Part shown: piece after piece, positions 35,668-49,500 of the stretch
Layout of the letters: each line of letters opens with the position of its first letter
Numbering within the stretch: the stretch's first letter is position 1
Source of the DNA: Rotaria sordida
Taxonomy: Eukaryota > Rotifera > Eurotatoria > Philodinida > Philodinidae
Direction: 5' to 3'
NCBI GenBank assembly: GCA_905250125.1
Contig: CAJNOL010000701.1
Coordinates: 1 to 64,000 of the forward strand
DNA length: 64,000 nt
The notes under the pieces: model-generated
What the model was told of the DNA's origin: nothing
Database searches by the model: none
Seen by the model: the letters and a program-made list of their open reading frames with translations, nothing else
Program-made: the position numbers and the translations under genes

Positions 35668-36468
35668 ATGGATAAAAATTCTTCAAATAAAGATGAATCT
35701 ACATCTTCTTCATTAATGGAATTATTAAGAAAATATACAACTCGAGTCGATGAACGTGAAACATTAAGACAAGAAGATACACGTGTTTATCAACAACAAC
35801 AAAAAGGTGAACAATAGAAATTGAACGTTTTTTTTTTTGTCTTAGTCTTTCGTTTTTTTTAGTTCAAATTCCTGAAATTGAAAAATTAAAAGAAACTCCA
35901 CATAAATTACAACCTAAAACAAGTTCAACTTCTATTTCTAATCAATCAACAACAAATCTCAATGAAGAAAAATCAAATATAAATTATAAAAAGAAATGGG
36001 AAGAAACAGAAGCTAAATATCATAATTTAGAAAAAAAATATCGTCAATTAGAAACTGGTACTATTAAACAATTACAAAATAAAATTGATCAACTTCAACG
36101 AGATAATAGTCAATTTAAAGTTTGTTTTTAATACAATAAAAAACAAAAAAAAAACTCTTTATATACAAATAATTTTTTCTTTTAAGTTAATTAAAGAACG
36201 TATTGGTGAAATATGTTCATGTCGTCAATTAACAAATATGCAACTTGAACAATTAAAATTACTTGTTAATCATAATAATGATTTACCGATTGAAACAATT
36301 GCAAATAAAAATGATTTTCATCAACAAACAATAAAATTACGTGATGTATTAATAATACATAATAATCAACTTTTAAGTAGAATTGAAGAAATATTGAAAC
36401 GAAAAAGAAAAAGAGATCAATATGAAAATGAAGTAACTGATGATGACGACAATAATAATAATCAGTAA
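35668..36468 (+). CDS. Coiled-coil hypothetical protein
   Basis: Three exons (35668-35806, 35863-36119, 36187-36468) join in frame to 225 aa with 56- and 67-bp introns. The N-terminus is Ser-rich and acidic. The centre (about residues 80-135) is a strong heptad-like coiled coil (KKWEETEAKYHNLEKKYRQL followed by IKQLQNKIDQLQRDNSQFK). The C-terminal third keeps helical character (LRDVLIIHNNQLLSRIEEIL). It ends with a basic cluster KRKRKR, a possible nuclear signal, and an acidic/Asn tail. A CSC pair (EICSCRQL) lies between. Family not recognised. The gene follows the propeller-like gene on the same strand at 472 bp; a functional link is not implied. Confidence 0.75.
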
Positions 36469-39400
36469 TTTTTCATTTCGCCTGCTTTTTTCTCCTTTTC
36501 TGTTCGGTTTAAACTATTTGAAATAAAAGGAAAAAGATCTCAATTATATTCTTTCTCTATTTTTCTCGTTACTTTGTTTTTTGAAAGAATAATTGACTAT
36601 AATCAAGATTTGTTCAACGACTTCATATGGATCAGAGCTGTCGATCTGGCTTGATCCATCCATATAATATTCAACCTGGTTAATAGATCACACTAGGCCC
36701 AAATTGTTGGCCTTGCTTTTATTTTCTGAAATCTTATTATTCGAGAACATTTTGACAAATTCATTCGAATCTTGCAACAAATACTTGAACTGAACAATTA
36801 ATCTGGTCTCGTAGAATTTATGTTGATTGACAGACGAAACTTGTTTAGATGATAAATTTTGCGCTTGTGCTACTGCGAAGATTCATTATCAAATGTAAAT
36901 ATTCTTGCCTATTATCATCAATATTGCTTATTCCCTATATTTTCGTTGTGGGTTTTCTTTTATCTCTTTCTTGTAGGCGTAATCAAATGTTGTTTGTGCT
37001 GCAATGATTCCATCTTTTCGATTTTGCGAAGTATAACTGATATGATCAGAAACATCAGAAATATCAATCGATCTGGTGTAATTTGCAGGCATTCCGAACG
37101 AGACCAAGGCTTGCCAAAAAAACAAACTTGTCTGCTAGGAACTATCATATAGATTTTCATAGATTGAAGAAAAGTATAATTTTAGCTGAAGGATGAAAAA
37201 ATGAATAGATATAAAAGAAAAATTGGATTTTGACTTTTGTCATTTTACATATTTGGTTACTTTTACTATTAGATCTATCTTTGATCAAAGGATTATTTTT
37301 ACTGATAAATAAAATTGAATTAAAATGTTCTTGATCAAAGTTTGTATTTTTCTTTATTTTTAGAGTAATGAACATGAATGATTTTCAAAACAATGGAATA
37401 TCTGAAGACCTACTTTAGCTTCAGAGTATTATTAATACGAAAATTCATGGATTTTTATTAAAAATTTTTCGTTTTTCTACGTAAGTTTACATTGGTTTTG
37501 TTAATTATGATCCTTTCATATTCAAACTCTTCTTATTTGAATTGAAGACTATCAACTATAAATGATTATTACATATATTGCATAGACGAATTCATAACTG
37601 TAGCTTCTAAAACTTCTTCTCTTCAATGAAACTTTTTTAGAACTCTGAGTAACTAAAAACCAATTACATACAAACTGAAATTAGATTTAAAAATCATAGT
37701 CCATCATTAATCTCCTTAATACATCGAGATTAAGAGTTGGAGACATAACGTTCTTGTTACTTGTATAGATATCTCATTAATATCTTCACTTTTTAAAGTA
37801 ACAAAAAACCTGGTTTGATTATTAAAAGCAACAAACTATAGGAGATGTGTTCCATTTTTTAGATTGAAATCAATCAAGATTGAATAAATCAATTTATTTT
37901 TGTATCTTTGAAATTTTCTTAGATCATCGGAAAATCTCTTATTTCATATAACATTTTCAACTTCTAACTTATATAAATGTTGAGTTATATAAAAATTGAT
38001 TGAATTATCATTTGACATAAATGATGAAATTTTTGATTATATTCCATTAAGTGATATCTAATATAATTTTTGTGATATAAAGAATATAAATATCGAATTT
38101 CTTTTCACAAAATAATAAATAATTTCTTTAATTTAATTATAAAAAAGTTTTGTTGATAATTATTTTTCTTGTTTCAATTTAATTCTAATGTCTTATCATC
38201 ATTTTTTCTTTTATTACGAAACATATTTTTATCAATCATATAGAATATTGTCGAAAAATTTATACATTAATACTTTTCAATGATAAACTATTCAATTGAA
38301 TTGAAAGATTTTTTTCGATTTGATTGAAATTTAAATAAATAACATATATAGTAACTTAATAAAAATTCTTTCTTTAATTGTTTTTAATCTAGAAATAAAT
38401 TATCTATTATTTTCAAAAGTGAAAAACCAATAAATATATTCAATTGAATATAAATATTTTCTTATTTATATTCAAATAAATAGTATTCATTATGATTTTA
38501 GTTAAAATCTGCAGGTATTGAAATTGATTAATTAATTTGTTTATTATCATCATATTGGTAATGTTAATGATTTTAGTATATTTGAAGATATTTTGAATAA
38601 AACTTTTGTCATATTTTTGACTTGACATGTACTTAAGAATTTATATTTTAGTAGTTTCTATTGTGATGATATTTGTTCAGAATATGTCGATGAAAAATTA
38701 TTAAAAATGAATTTTGTAGAAGTTTTTATTTTATTACGTAAGAGAAAAAATTTTTCTAATATTTCATTTAATCGATATACTCGATTGTTGATATTTAGTT
38801 TTAAGAATTGCTTTGTTTTTTTTTATTTACCAAAAGATTTTAGACCTACAATTCAATAATATAAACAAAATACATCCAAACTTTATGTTGATTTTCTTTT
38901 GTTCTTAGATTTGACATGGATATATAATGATTTTATCTTTTCTTAAAGTGATTATACTAAGTAATATTAAATTCTTTTAAATATATTATTCATTAACAAT
39001 ATTTCTTCGTTCATTATCGTGTTCAGTATTTATTTATTTTTTTTCTTTTCTTTAATATAAAATATGTTTGTGTCTAAATGAATATCAGTCAGTATATTGA
39101 CCGATTTGTTTTCCTTTTATACGACAATGATAATAATCGACTTTGGACGAAGTTTTAACTAACAACACAAAAAATATTTTATCTATTCATTTTAAAATTA
39201 TTTGATTGCACTAAATCTTTTATGTGTCTTTTTCTAATACTGATTGAAAATTTATTATTTTTATCGAAATTTAATCATTTCATTGCTCTTTGATTTTTCG
39301 ATTTAAACGAATATAATAGTTAGTATTATTAGAAATCTTTTTTAAACTATACATATTGTAATGATTCAATACAACTTCCACTAGATGGTTCTATATTAAA

Positions 39401-39843
39401 GTTTTTTTGTTTCTTTTCAACATTTTCTGCATTTTTTTTTATACTGTAGTGTCTTATTTTGTTATCAAATTATTCATATTTGAAAGGAATAGATTCATTA
39501 TTTTTATCTTTTGTTTATAAATCTCTGTTATCTTTACATGAATATATACATTGAAAAGATTCATTTTATTAACTATTATTCATAAGTTGTATTATAGATT
39601 GTATCATCGAAATAGATTAACTGATTATATAGAATTATCTTAAGTAAATTTTGAAAATAAAAACAGCCATCTACAATATTTAAATTGGAAAAGTTTATTT
39701 CAATTAGTCATTCATTATTCGTCGACACGTGATAGAAAGAAGATATAATTGGCTTTTCTATTTTACATTCTCTTTGTTAATTTTATATATATTTAGTTCG
39801 AATATTTTGTTTTATTATTATATTTATTTTAGATTTGTTAGAT
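36469..39843. other. Long AT-rich intergenic region
   Basis: About 3.4 kb, extremely AT-rich from 37,200 on. A minus-strand stretch at 36928-37160 has coding-like composition in one frame (SDHISYTSQNRKDG, IIAAQTTFDYAYKKEI) but is cut by stops and has no splice partner; it may be a decayed exon. The rest shows no gene, RNA or repeat boundary. Confidence 0.4.
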
Positions 39844-40527
39844 ATGAATTCTAATAATCATTATTCATCATTTATTGAACATTCATTTCGTCGACTTTCT
39901 CTTCTAATTCATCAACAAGATATTCTCAATAGTACTAATTCAATTTCTACTAATAAGACAACTGAACAATCCTACAATACATCATCATTAGTAAATAACA
40001 AGAAAAATAATCTTAGTAATAATGATATATTATTATTTTCACCAAAACTCCAATCGAAACAACAAACAATTGATGATAAATCAACTAACTCAATCGAAAC
40101 AATGGGAAATATCGAGCCAATAGCAGCAAGAAGAAATCGTGTTTTTATGCGTCCACCTAAAAGTCGAACAATTAGTAAGTTTCTAAAATAAATTTATTAT
40201 TTATAAAAAGTTTATTTTTAAGTTTCATGTCATTCATCATCATCAGCATCATCACCACAATATTCTGATCGATTAGAAAATTCTTTTAATCATTCATTAA
40301 ATTCTTCATGTTCACCTTGTTTAATACAAAGAAAATCAAATGAATTACCAATTCATGTGCCTTGTGAAAGAAGTTTATATGATATTAAATTTGAAAGAGA
40401 TCGTCAAAATGATGTACGTGAAAAATACAATATTCCTCCACCATTTCAACGAAAATGGTTACGACAACCTCGTTATATACCTCAGGAACGACCTAATTTT
40501 GGTCAAATTCAACAGTCACAAAATTAG
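39844..40527 (+). CDS. Hypothetical Ser/Asn-rich protein
   Basis: Two exons (39844-40174, 40223-40527) join in frame to 211 aa with a 48-bp intron. The N-terminal half is low-complexity Ser/Asn/Thr. A short conserved-looking motif (IAARRNRVFMRPPKSRTIS) abuts the intron. The C-terminal half has a Ser/His-rich stretch, then a denser segment (SLYDIKFERDRQNDVREKYN, PPPFQRKWLRQPRYIPQERP). There is no membrane segment or signal peptide. A strong acceptor (TTTATTTTAG, AG at 39831-39832) lies just upstream of the ATG, so a further 5' exon or a spliced leader is possible. Family not recognised. Confidence 0.65.
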
Positions 40528-42586
40528 TAATTATCTTTTTGTGTATGTATATTAGAATCTACTTATGTAAGTTTTTGATTGAAAAATGTTATTCTGTTGT
40601 TATTTGTTGATTTAGTTTTCTTTTTTTTTTTAATAAAAGAAAAAGAAACTTGTTGTAAAGATCAATTTGAACAAAAAATAAGATCATCTTTCAAATGACG
40701 TAGACATGATCTAGTTTATAGTTCATTCTTGTTGAGCTGTTAATAATCGTTTTATTTTAAAATATAATGTCGAATAATCAGCAATTGTTAGTTTTAGTAG
40801 TATTATATTTGATATTAAAATATTGAAAAATATTTGTACTATATCAATCAATCTTCTCTGTTAAATTATTAAAAGATTAACTAATTAAATAAGTAGTTAT
40901 CTGGTAAAACAAAGACTGATGAAATTTTTATTTAAGAGATCCGCATTACTTTCTTTTTTTCTGTTTAGACTCAAAATATGAAACTAAACATTGTTTAATA
41001 TTAATAAAAATATATACCAAAATTTTATTATATTGTCTTCAAGTCTTCTGATAATATCATTTGGTATAAACAATCTTTATTTTGATTGTCATTATTTCTT
41101 AAACATAAAATACAACAAATTTGATAGTATTATATTTGTATAAGATCTAGAACAATCGATTGAAAGACAACATAGAATAAGCTTTATCTTTTTCTCTTGT
41201 TGTTTTAAAAAAGAAAAGTAACGAACAATTAATCATATGTCATAAGCAGAGATTTTAACTTTATAAACTAACAATGATAAAATATGAAGTTTGAAAATGG
41301 TTGTTTGACATAAACTTTTACAGTCAAAAACATCTTCACGAAAATTTCAATTGATTAATAATTAATTTTTATCATTGTCATTTTTCCTTGGCTATTATAC
41401 ATGACTACTTCCTTCGTCTATCATTGTTTATTTTTCATATATAAACACATATTCTACCAGTAAGTGATACAATATGTATCGTAAACAAATCATAAATGGA
41501 TCAAATACTTTACAATGATAGTTGTTCTTCAAACCAATTTTGCTTATTAAAAGAAATCCTTTGATTTTTTTTATTGATATTATATCGCAGTTTGCCAATA
41601 GTGGTTTATTATTTAAGGCTGAAACTTTTTCCATATATATAGAATAAGAAAACATAAACTAGTGATATCAGTTTGAGATCGAACAACAAAAATATGAGCA
41701 AATCATCGAAACAAACCAGATGTGTCTTTTATTGAAATCAACAATCACACTATAATGTATGATTTTTCAATGTTTGTCTTATGAATATGGGTTATATCAT
41801 ACTCCTTTAATCAGTGATAAAAGAAGCATCAGTTTATTTAGTTGAATTTTAGTAATGATATTCAATTTTTTATTTGGTAAAGTCATTTTTAGATGACTCT
41901 TTAAATACATTTGGAATGTTCGAATGACTATTCTTGTTGGTTTTCCATAAAAAACTCAGCAAAAAACGATATAATTAAGTAAATAATAAAGAATGGATAT
42001 TTTTACTGAAATGTTATCTTGTGTAGACTAATATCTACTGATTTATTCTTGCTTTATTGCCCACAATGAACAACAATAATGGAATTTATATTTTTACACA
42101 TGACACTGCGAAGACAGAAAAAAAATCGGTGAGAAGATTTCTGGATTCTCTTATAGTAAGAAAGAAATTAATGATATATCCAAAGTCAATTTCACAAAGA
42201 ACATCATTTTTCTTATCAATTCTATACTTCTTTTTTTGTCTTAAATGAGATTGAATTCTTATCTATATAAATAAAAGTTTATTTCAATTTCCGGCTTAAG
42301 TTTGAGAATAGTTCACGTTAATGTCTTTTTTAGGTTGTTGCGTATAAACTTTAATCTAGTTTTTTTTTAATTAAATTTTCCATATACATTTTTCTATTTT
42401 TATTATAGATTTTATATTTAAATAAAAAATACGAAACAAAATACATTAATAAAAGCATCTTATATGTAAATCGGATCAATATTCAAAATATTTGATAGAA
42501 ATATTCATCCGAGATATCGAATGAAATAAGATGACAATTGGATTTCGATATTGATATATATTAAAACTAATTACTATAGATAATAC
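40528..42586. other. Intergenic region
   Basis: About 2.1 kb, AT-rich; the open frames (41428-41655 minus, 42057-42248 plus) are short and unsupported. No feature is identified. Confidence 0.4.
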
Positions 42587-44900
42587 CAAGGGGAAACGAC
42601 TGAATTTGGACTCTTTTGACTTAAAATGACTTTAAAAATCATGAAAGTCATTTATTTTAAAACCAATATATCTCGCTATATTCGAATGTTACTTTCAATT
42701 CTGACATCCTTCAGCTTTGTAAACAGTGAAAACAATCATAATTTCAATCTGTGCTCTCATAATTCCTTGAAAACGTAGGTGAAGTTGAGTCCAGATTCGA
42801 CTATTTACGAGTAGGATTCATTCAAAAACTTGTTCCAATGTTGTTATTCTTATTTCAAATACAACTCGACAAGCTCTATCCAATGATATAATTAGATTTT
42901 TTATAGCTCAAAGCATGCCTCAGAGAACCTCACAATATTGAAACTTCACTATTAGGATCTTGGAATCTACAAAATAACAATTGTTCATATTAGTCCAAGA
43001 AGCTGTGACAAATTTTCTATTATTGTACCAAGTAGAACTCCATAAGCTGTTTCTAATAGTCTATTTAGATTGCTAATTGTTCAAAATATATCACTAAAAA
43101 TCTCAATATACTGGTTAACGGTTTATAACTCACTAAGCAAATTCCCTTTCCCATATATCTGTAAAAACTCGTTATAAAACTTGATTTAGAAAACTTGTTT
43201 TCCCTCTATGTAATATGAAACAAGCGCTGGTAAATGATATTCCTTGCAGGTTAGACAAGATGAACTTAATAAGAAATGAAACGATATGTTTCTATTCGCC
43301 GTTACCTTGCATAAGAATGGATACTTTAAAACAGATCCGTCCACAAGGTGAACAACTATTAATTTACGCATTCCAAGATCGGTATAGTGAAATTTCAGTA
43401 TTGTGAGATTTCTGGAGACGTGTTTTGAGCTATAGAAAATCTAGTTATACCATTGGATAGAGTTCATTGAATTATAGTTCGAATGATAATATGTCCTTTG
43501 GAACAAGTTTTTAAACGAATTCTGCGCGGTTACACTGAAATATATATATCTAAGTCCTATGATAAACTTCAAGTATTTTGAGATTTTTCGAAGTGTATTT
43601 TGAGCTATGAAAAACCCGCATATGCCATTGGATAGAGCTCGTTGAATTATACTTAAAACAAGAATAACAGCTTTGGAAGAAGTTTCTAAATGAATCTTGT
43701 TCGTAAATATTCGAATTCGTATCTGACTTCACTTACGCTCGAGTATCTTGAATTTTAAGCAATGTTGCTTCATCTGAACTGGCAAGTTGACCTACAAGAT
43801 TATGAAAGTCATTATTGTGGGAGGTGAACACATCAAAAAGCAATATTTTAGTACGCATAAAGCATGTTCAAGGAGTCATAAATGTAAAAGTGACATAAAC
43901 ATAAAATACAGAAAACGATACATATAAAACGAGTAACAAAAACGATACATGCGTATAAATGGCAAAGTTCAAACTAAATCAATGTCTAGCACACACGAAT
44001 TATATATGTGTTGTAGGCAAAATTAGAATTCGAATTTTCATGAGTTAAAATTGGAACATTATTTTTGATGAACTTCAAAACTACAAAAAAACAACGATAA
44101 GGACAGAAGTGAAGCCACGAATAGACATGTACGAGATCAACTTTTTTTTTATCACGATTCCGGTTCTGATTTTTATGCCGGTGTGAAGCAAAATACTCTA
44201 AAATTTTCTGATTTAAATCTTAAAAAATTCTTAAATACTCCTATTGTGATCAATTTTGTCAAGAATAATCTGATTTACCACATAATTTGCTAAAAATCAA
44301 GGGAAATTTAACAAAAAACTTTGTTTTCCTGTTCTTGGTCCGAGTTTGGTTCCTGTAAGTTTTTATATTTTGGTCTTGACAACTCTTTAGTTTTTGATCT
44401 CGTGTATCTCTCGTTATCATGAATGCTGGTGATGCCAAGGACCGAAGTCTGAGTAAAGATGAAGGGTCTCGATAAGTGTGATGAAGTTGGAGATAAAATC
44501 AGACTGACTAATTGTATAGCACCATAATCTTACTGAAAAACTAACCCTCGCTGAGAATTCTTTACTCCCACTATCATTACTTCCGCTCTCTCACTCAGAT
44601 CTTCTTCACTTTCACCATCATCCTTAAGTCCACTCGTATTTGTATGATTGGTTTTCTTTGTTAGTTCGGAAGTTCTCAAAATGACATACCAATTTTTCCT
44701 ACAACGTATATGTATCTTTTTTTTCGCCTATTTTATGTGCATATCATTGAAAAAAAGTGGGAAGAAAATGTTTTAGAGAATGTGTCGTCGACATTGACAA
44801 AAAAATCACAGCTTTTTATTCTTTATTAATGCTTCTTTACAGATGATTTTCGTGACTTTCTTTTGACTTAAAATGACTTAAGTCAGTCGTTTTCCCCTTG
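42587..44900. mobile_element. Non-autonomous DNA element (2.3 kb) with terminal and subterminal inverted repeats
   Basis: The left end starts CAAGGGGAAACGACTGA. The right end is its inverted copy (ends AGTCGTTTTCCCCTTG). Both continue with GACTTAAAATGACTT-type palindromic motifs. Inside lies a ~150-bp unit marked by TTTTGAGCTAT and CCATTGGATAGAG. It is present twice in direct orientation (about 43385-43540 and 43550-43710) and once inverted (about 42810-42955). No transposase frame is found. The flanks (ATAATAC left, AATATTAC right) do not give a clear target duplication, so the superfamily is open. Confidence 0.7.
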
Positions 44901-46539
44901 AATATTACTGATGAAGAATTATGAAATTTTCCAACAAGAATATTTTACAAGTATTCGTTTATGAATAGTTTTCATCAATGGTTTTTTCATACACGTAATA
45001 CTTTCTTGTCGGATAGTATCTAGAGGTATCATTTTATAAAAGTTTTATTCTCTTGAACTATGAGACATGTAAAAACTAATTTTATATCAAATGAAAACTT
45101 ATTTAATGTAGATTTCGAAATGATAATACAATCTTTGTTGTTATTCAGATATATAAATTTAGTCATATCCTGAAAAGATCAAAATGAATAGATCGATTGA
45201 TATTCGTCGGAAATGAACCAAAATTTTTCAAGGGATTCAAGATTTTTCCTTCTACTCTTATAGAAAAACTAAGACATGATTTTTCTCAGATTTTTTGCTC
45301 GGAACAACATTGCAGACATTATGTTTCCTTGTATCTAAATCAACTTTACTTCTTAATGATACGTATGTTTTTTTCACTTAATAGATCTAATTCAAAAGTT
45401 TCTTATGTATATTAGAGATCATTCAGTTAACATTTCTAAGCGAATTTTGGTTCTAAATCCTTAGATTTAGCTCGAAGAATGAAAGGATTATATCACTTTT
45501 TTAGCTTTATTCATCTTTCACTTCTATTTTTTTTCTTGAATTATTCAGTCAAGTCTAGAGAAAACAAGTACAGTCGTAAATAACGTTATCCACGGGCAAA
45601 TACGAAGATCTACATGGATCCATATTACGAATGTATGTCTTTGTGGCGTATGCAAAGAAAAAAAACCGTTTGTTTACTCTTTTCTTACAAAGAAGCCGTA
45701 TTAGTTTGCTTGTAGGATTATATGAATTTCAGATTTGTCAACACAGTTGATTATCAAACTAGTACGATAACAATGAGTATAATAATCTAAGAAATGTTAA
45801 TAATCTATGATAAAATCTGATCACCTTTTTGTTTCTTCTATATCATGTAAGAAATGAGTAGGTATAACGATACTCTTAAATTAGAAAAAAACTAGTTGTC
45901 TTCATTGTTTAATACTTTTTCTTTCAGCATGAAGCCAAATAAAGAATAAGCAACATAGTGATTTTGCTTGCCTCTCAGCATTAGAATAATGAACACAAGT
46001 GTATTTTATTTTAAAGAAAAAAAAACAAAATAGTCATATGTTGGACATATAGAATTAAATATGCCTATATCTTTATTAAAAATAAAAGAACTTGTTCATA
46101 TTTTTGTTGTTTATATTTAGTTCAATTATATATTAGAATTAATTGAGAAGATACAATAAAATATATTGTTTACAAGTTCGATAAAATTGAATGAACAAAA
46201 CAGACAAGTAAAAATTTGTTGAGTAAAAAGAAGAAGAAAAAGAAAAAGAGTTAAAATTTTTACTTCAATTTTGTTTTATTTAACACAGATTCTGTTCTCT
46301 TACTCCTTTCATTTTAGTAAAAAAAAAAAGGACAGTGTGACAGTTTATTCAACCATCGTTACCTATTTTCTTTTCTTTTTCTTTTCGTAACAACACATTT
46401 GAAATACTATGAATTTGTGCATGTACACAGGGTTTTGTTTTTTTTTGATTTTCAATAAAAATAATTCCATTATGTTATTTACAAACTATATCAATGTGCA
46501 CTTAGGTGAAAATCATTAGTGATATTCATTATAAGAACA
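44901..46539. other. Intergenic region upstream of the glycosyltransferase gene
   Basis: About 1.6 kb, AT-rich with A- and T-runs near 46320 and 46440. No gene seen. The 72-codon frame at 45197-45415 has no supporting features. Confidence 0.4.
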
Positions 46540-49500
46540 ATGCGAACTGCAAATCGATCGTGTTTAACAATGATCTTGATGATCATTACAGTTTGTATGA
46601 CTTTTATTAGTTTTCATTTATATCAAAAAGAAAAAAGTCGACAACAATTAACTCAAATGATTCAGCCTGTTACTGCCAAAATATCACCCTTAATTTCTAC
46701 AACCTTAAACATTGAAAAAATTGCTACTAAAGGTACAATATAATTGGCTTTTTGTTTTTTTTTTGTATTATGAAATTAATCTATAAAATTTCATTGGAAA
46801 GAATCAAAACTTTGAATTATTATGAGTTTAGATCTACAAAAGATGGTGGTATTGTTTAATCGAATAATCAATATATTTAGTTCCTATATCTCGAGAGAAA
46901 TTTAGAAATATGTTGTAAACGAAATTTTATTATATGTGAAATAGTAATAAATTGTTATCTTATATCCTTTGGTTTTAAAAGTAACAAATGTCAATTCTTC
47001 TCGCATTTAGTATCTCTTTTTATCATAAAAAGAAAATTATGTTTTATCATTATATTCGTTAAGAAAAGACAAAGAAGGAACAAACTTATTTCCTGATTTC
47101 TGGTTATTTCTATCACTAAAACTCATTTTTTTTGTCTGTTCACCATGAATCATCGAAAATGCTTAAAGATGAAGGAAAATCCAGAGAAATCATTAGAGAT
47201 TAAATGTAACCACTAAGAATATTGGTAATTATTGAAAATTAAGAAAGTCAATAAAAATCATTAGAAACCAGGACTTTACTTTTAATCCTATTAATGAAGA
47301 TTTTCTATGGTGTACAGTCATTTTCATTGATTTCTAATGGCTTTCGATAATTTTAAACCACGATCAGTCATTATTTATATCCTTAAGGCGTTATAATAAT
47401 TTTTGATAATTTCTATCATAGAAATTAGTTTATTTCTCCTTGGAAAAAATAGATCTTTTATTTTTTAAATATAACTAATAGATTCAACAATCACAACTGA
47501 AGAAAAATCAACAAAAAATGAAAATCTATTTGTTAAATATTCAAGTGATGATTATCTTCGTTCACTTCTTCGTAAACAATCAAATTCACTTGGTCAAGTT
47601 ATTGTAACAATAATTGGTGGTGATAGTTATTCATTATTTGCTTGGGATTGGTATGAAAGAATGTTAGAAATATCTAATGATACAAATAATTGTCATTGTT
47701 TTGTTATTGCTATGGATGAAATTGCTGTTATTTTAGCTTTAAAACAAAATGTACCAGTTTATTATTCAACATTTTCATTTAATCATCAAATGCAATGGAT
47801 TAATACTATTGAAGTACGACAACATTCACTTTATCGTGTTGGTCATGCAAAATTTGATACGCCAGCTAAAATTGTTCAAATGGGATATTCTGTTATAATT
47901 AGTGAAATGGATGTTTTCTGGTAAGATAATATTCAATGTTTAATTTAAATAAGAAATCTAACAGATAGATCATAAAGAATACTGAGAGATATATTCTTTA
48001 GAGCCTATCCGTTATCAACAGAATCTTTTTCAATTTGTTAGTTATTAATTACATTGTTAATATATTACTGTGAAATGAATTAGTATTCGACAAGGATTTC
48101 ACTTTTTGAGTAGAATTTAAGTCGAAAATTTGTAATAGTTCTCCTAACTAAAATAAAGACATTATTTGGCATGATGAAAAACTTGAGTAAATGAAATACT
48201 TTCATTCAATATATGTTTTCGTTTGTTTGTCATTATTGATCATGGAATTGAAAGTCAAGTCGGAATATTATAATAATTCGAGAATATTTTTTCTAATCAA
48301 TTTATCAAGAACATTAAAAATAGTTTTCTTTAAAATTAGATTATATATTCTTAAATATAACCAACTATTTTATGATCATTCTAGTGTTTTATTTCTTTAT
48401 AAGGATTTCATAAGAAATTAAATTTAACTCGTTTTACTTGATTCTCTTCAAGTTTTTATGATATTGACATGTTCTGTTCCTTTTAGTTCCTTTTAATCAC
48501 TAAAGTACTTAAGAAACTAAAGGGAGTAAGCCGAGTGAAATGACTAAAATATCTTTTCATATGTCCTCTTATATATTTATGCTTCGTATTCTTACGGTTG
48601 TAGAAAATGTATATTTATAAACAAGTAAAACAGGATAAAGTTGATTTCTTATGAATCTCTATTGTAAGATCATATTCAGATTTAGATACGGAATTGGTAA
48701 CTTGTTTGATTGTAAGACTTAAAGATAAATACCAGATATTTTAAAGTTTAGTCTTATTATATATGCACTCAAACACATCACAATGATAAAGAACTTTGAT
48801 GTTTTCTTACGCAGCATCAATTACTATGATAATCTGATGCACTATAAGATATATTAAAAACCAAGCCGAAATTTAAGTCTCAGGACGTAACTGAACGATA
48901 ACCTCTAACTTTTGCTGCTGGTATTTTGTTGTGGAATTCTCCTGATTCAGATTTATACTTGAAGAAAAATTTTCATGGTTCCATAGTTGAATAATTATAA
49001 GAATTGTTTTTCATTTAGTCAAAAACTATTTCTAACATGCCAAATCCTTACAGATCATTATAGATATTTCTATCTATGAGAAATAATAAAATCTTGTTCA
49101 ATTATAAATTCCATACTTATGAAATAATTATGTTTTATAAAAATCTATTATATTATTATGATTATTATTATTGTAGGAGAAAGAATCTACTTGATTATTT
49201 AAAACAACCATTAGATATTTATGATTTACAAATAAGTCATCATTACGGATCTCATCCACGTGTTAATATTGGTTTATTTTTTGTTCAATCAACAAATGCA
49301 TCAATATTATTTTTTTCTTATATTGCTGAATTTTGGATACGTTATGGTAAAAGTGGTTTTCTTTCTGATCAACGTGTACTTGATGCTTTACTTAATAATT
49401 ATGATCGATTAGATAAAACTTATTTAAAAGCAATGAAACCAATATCATCTTTACTATTCAATTGGACAACACATGATTTTGGAAATCATTATTCACATTT

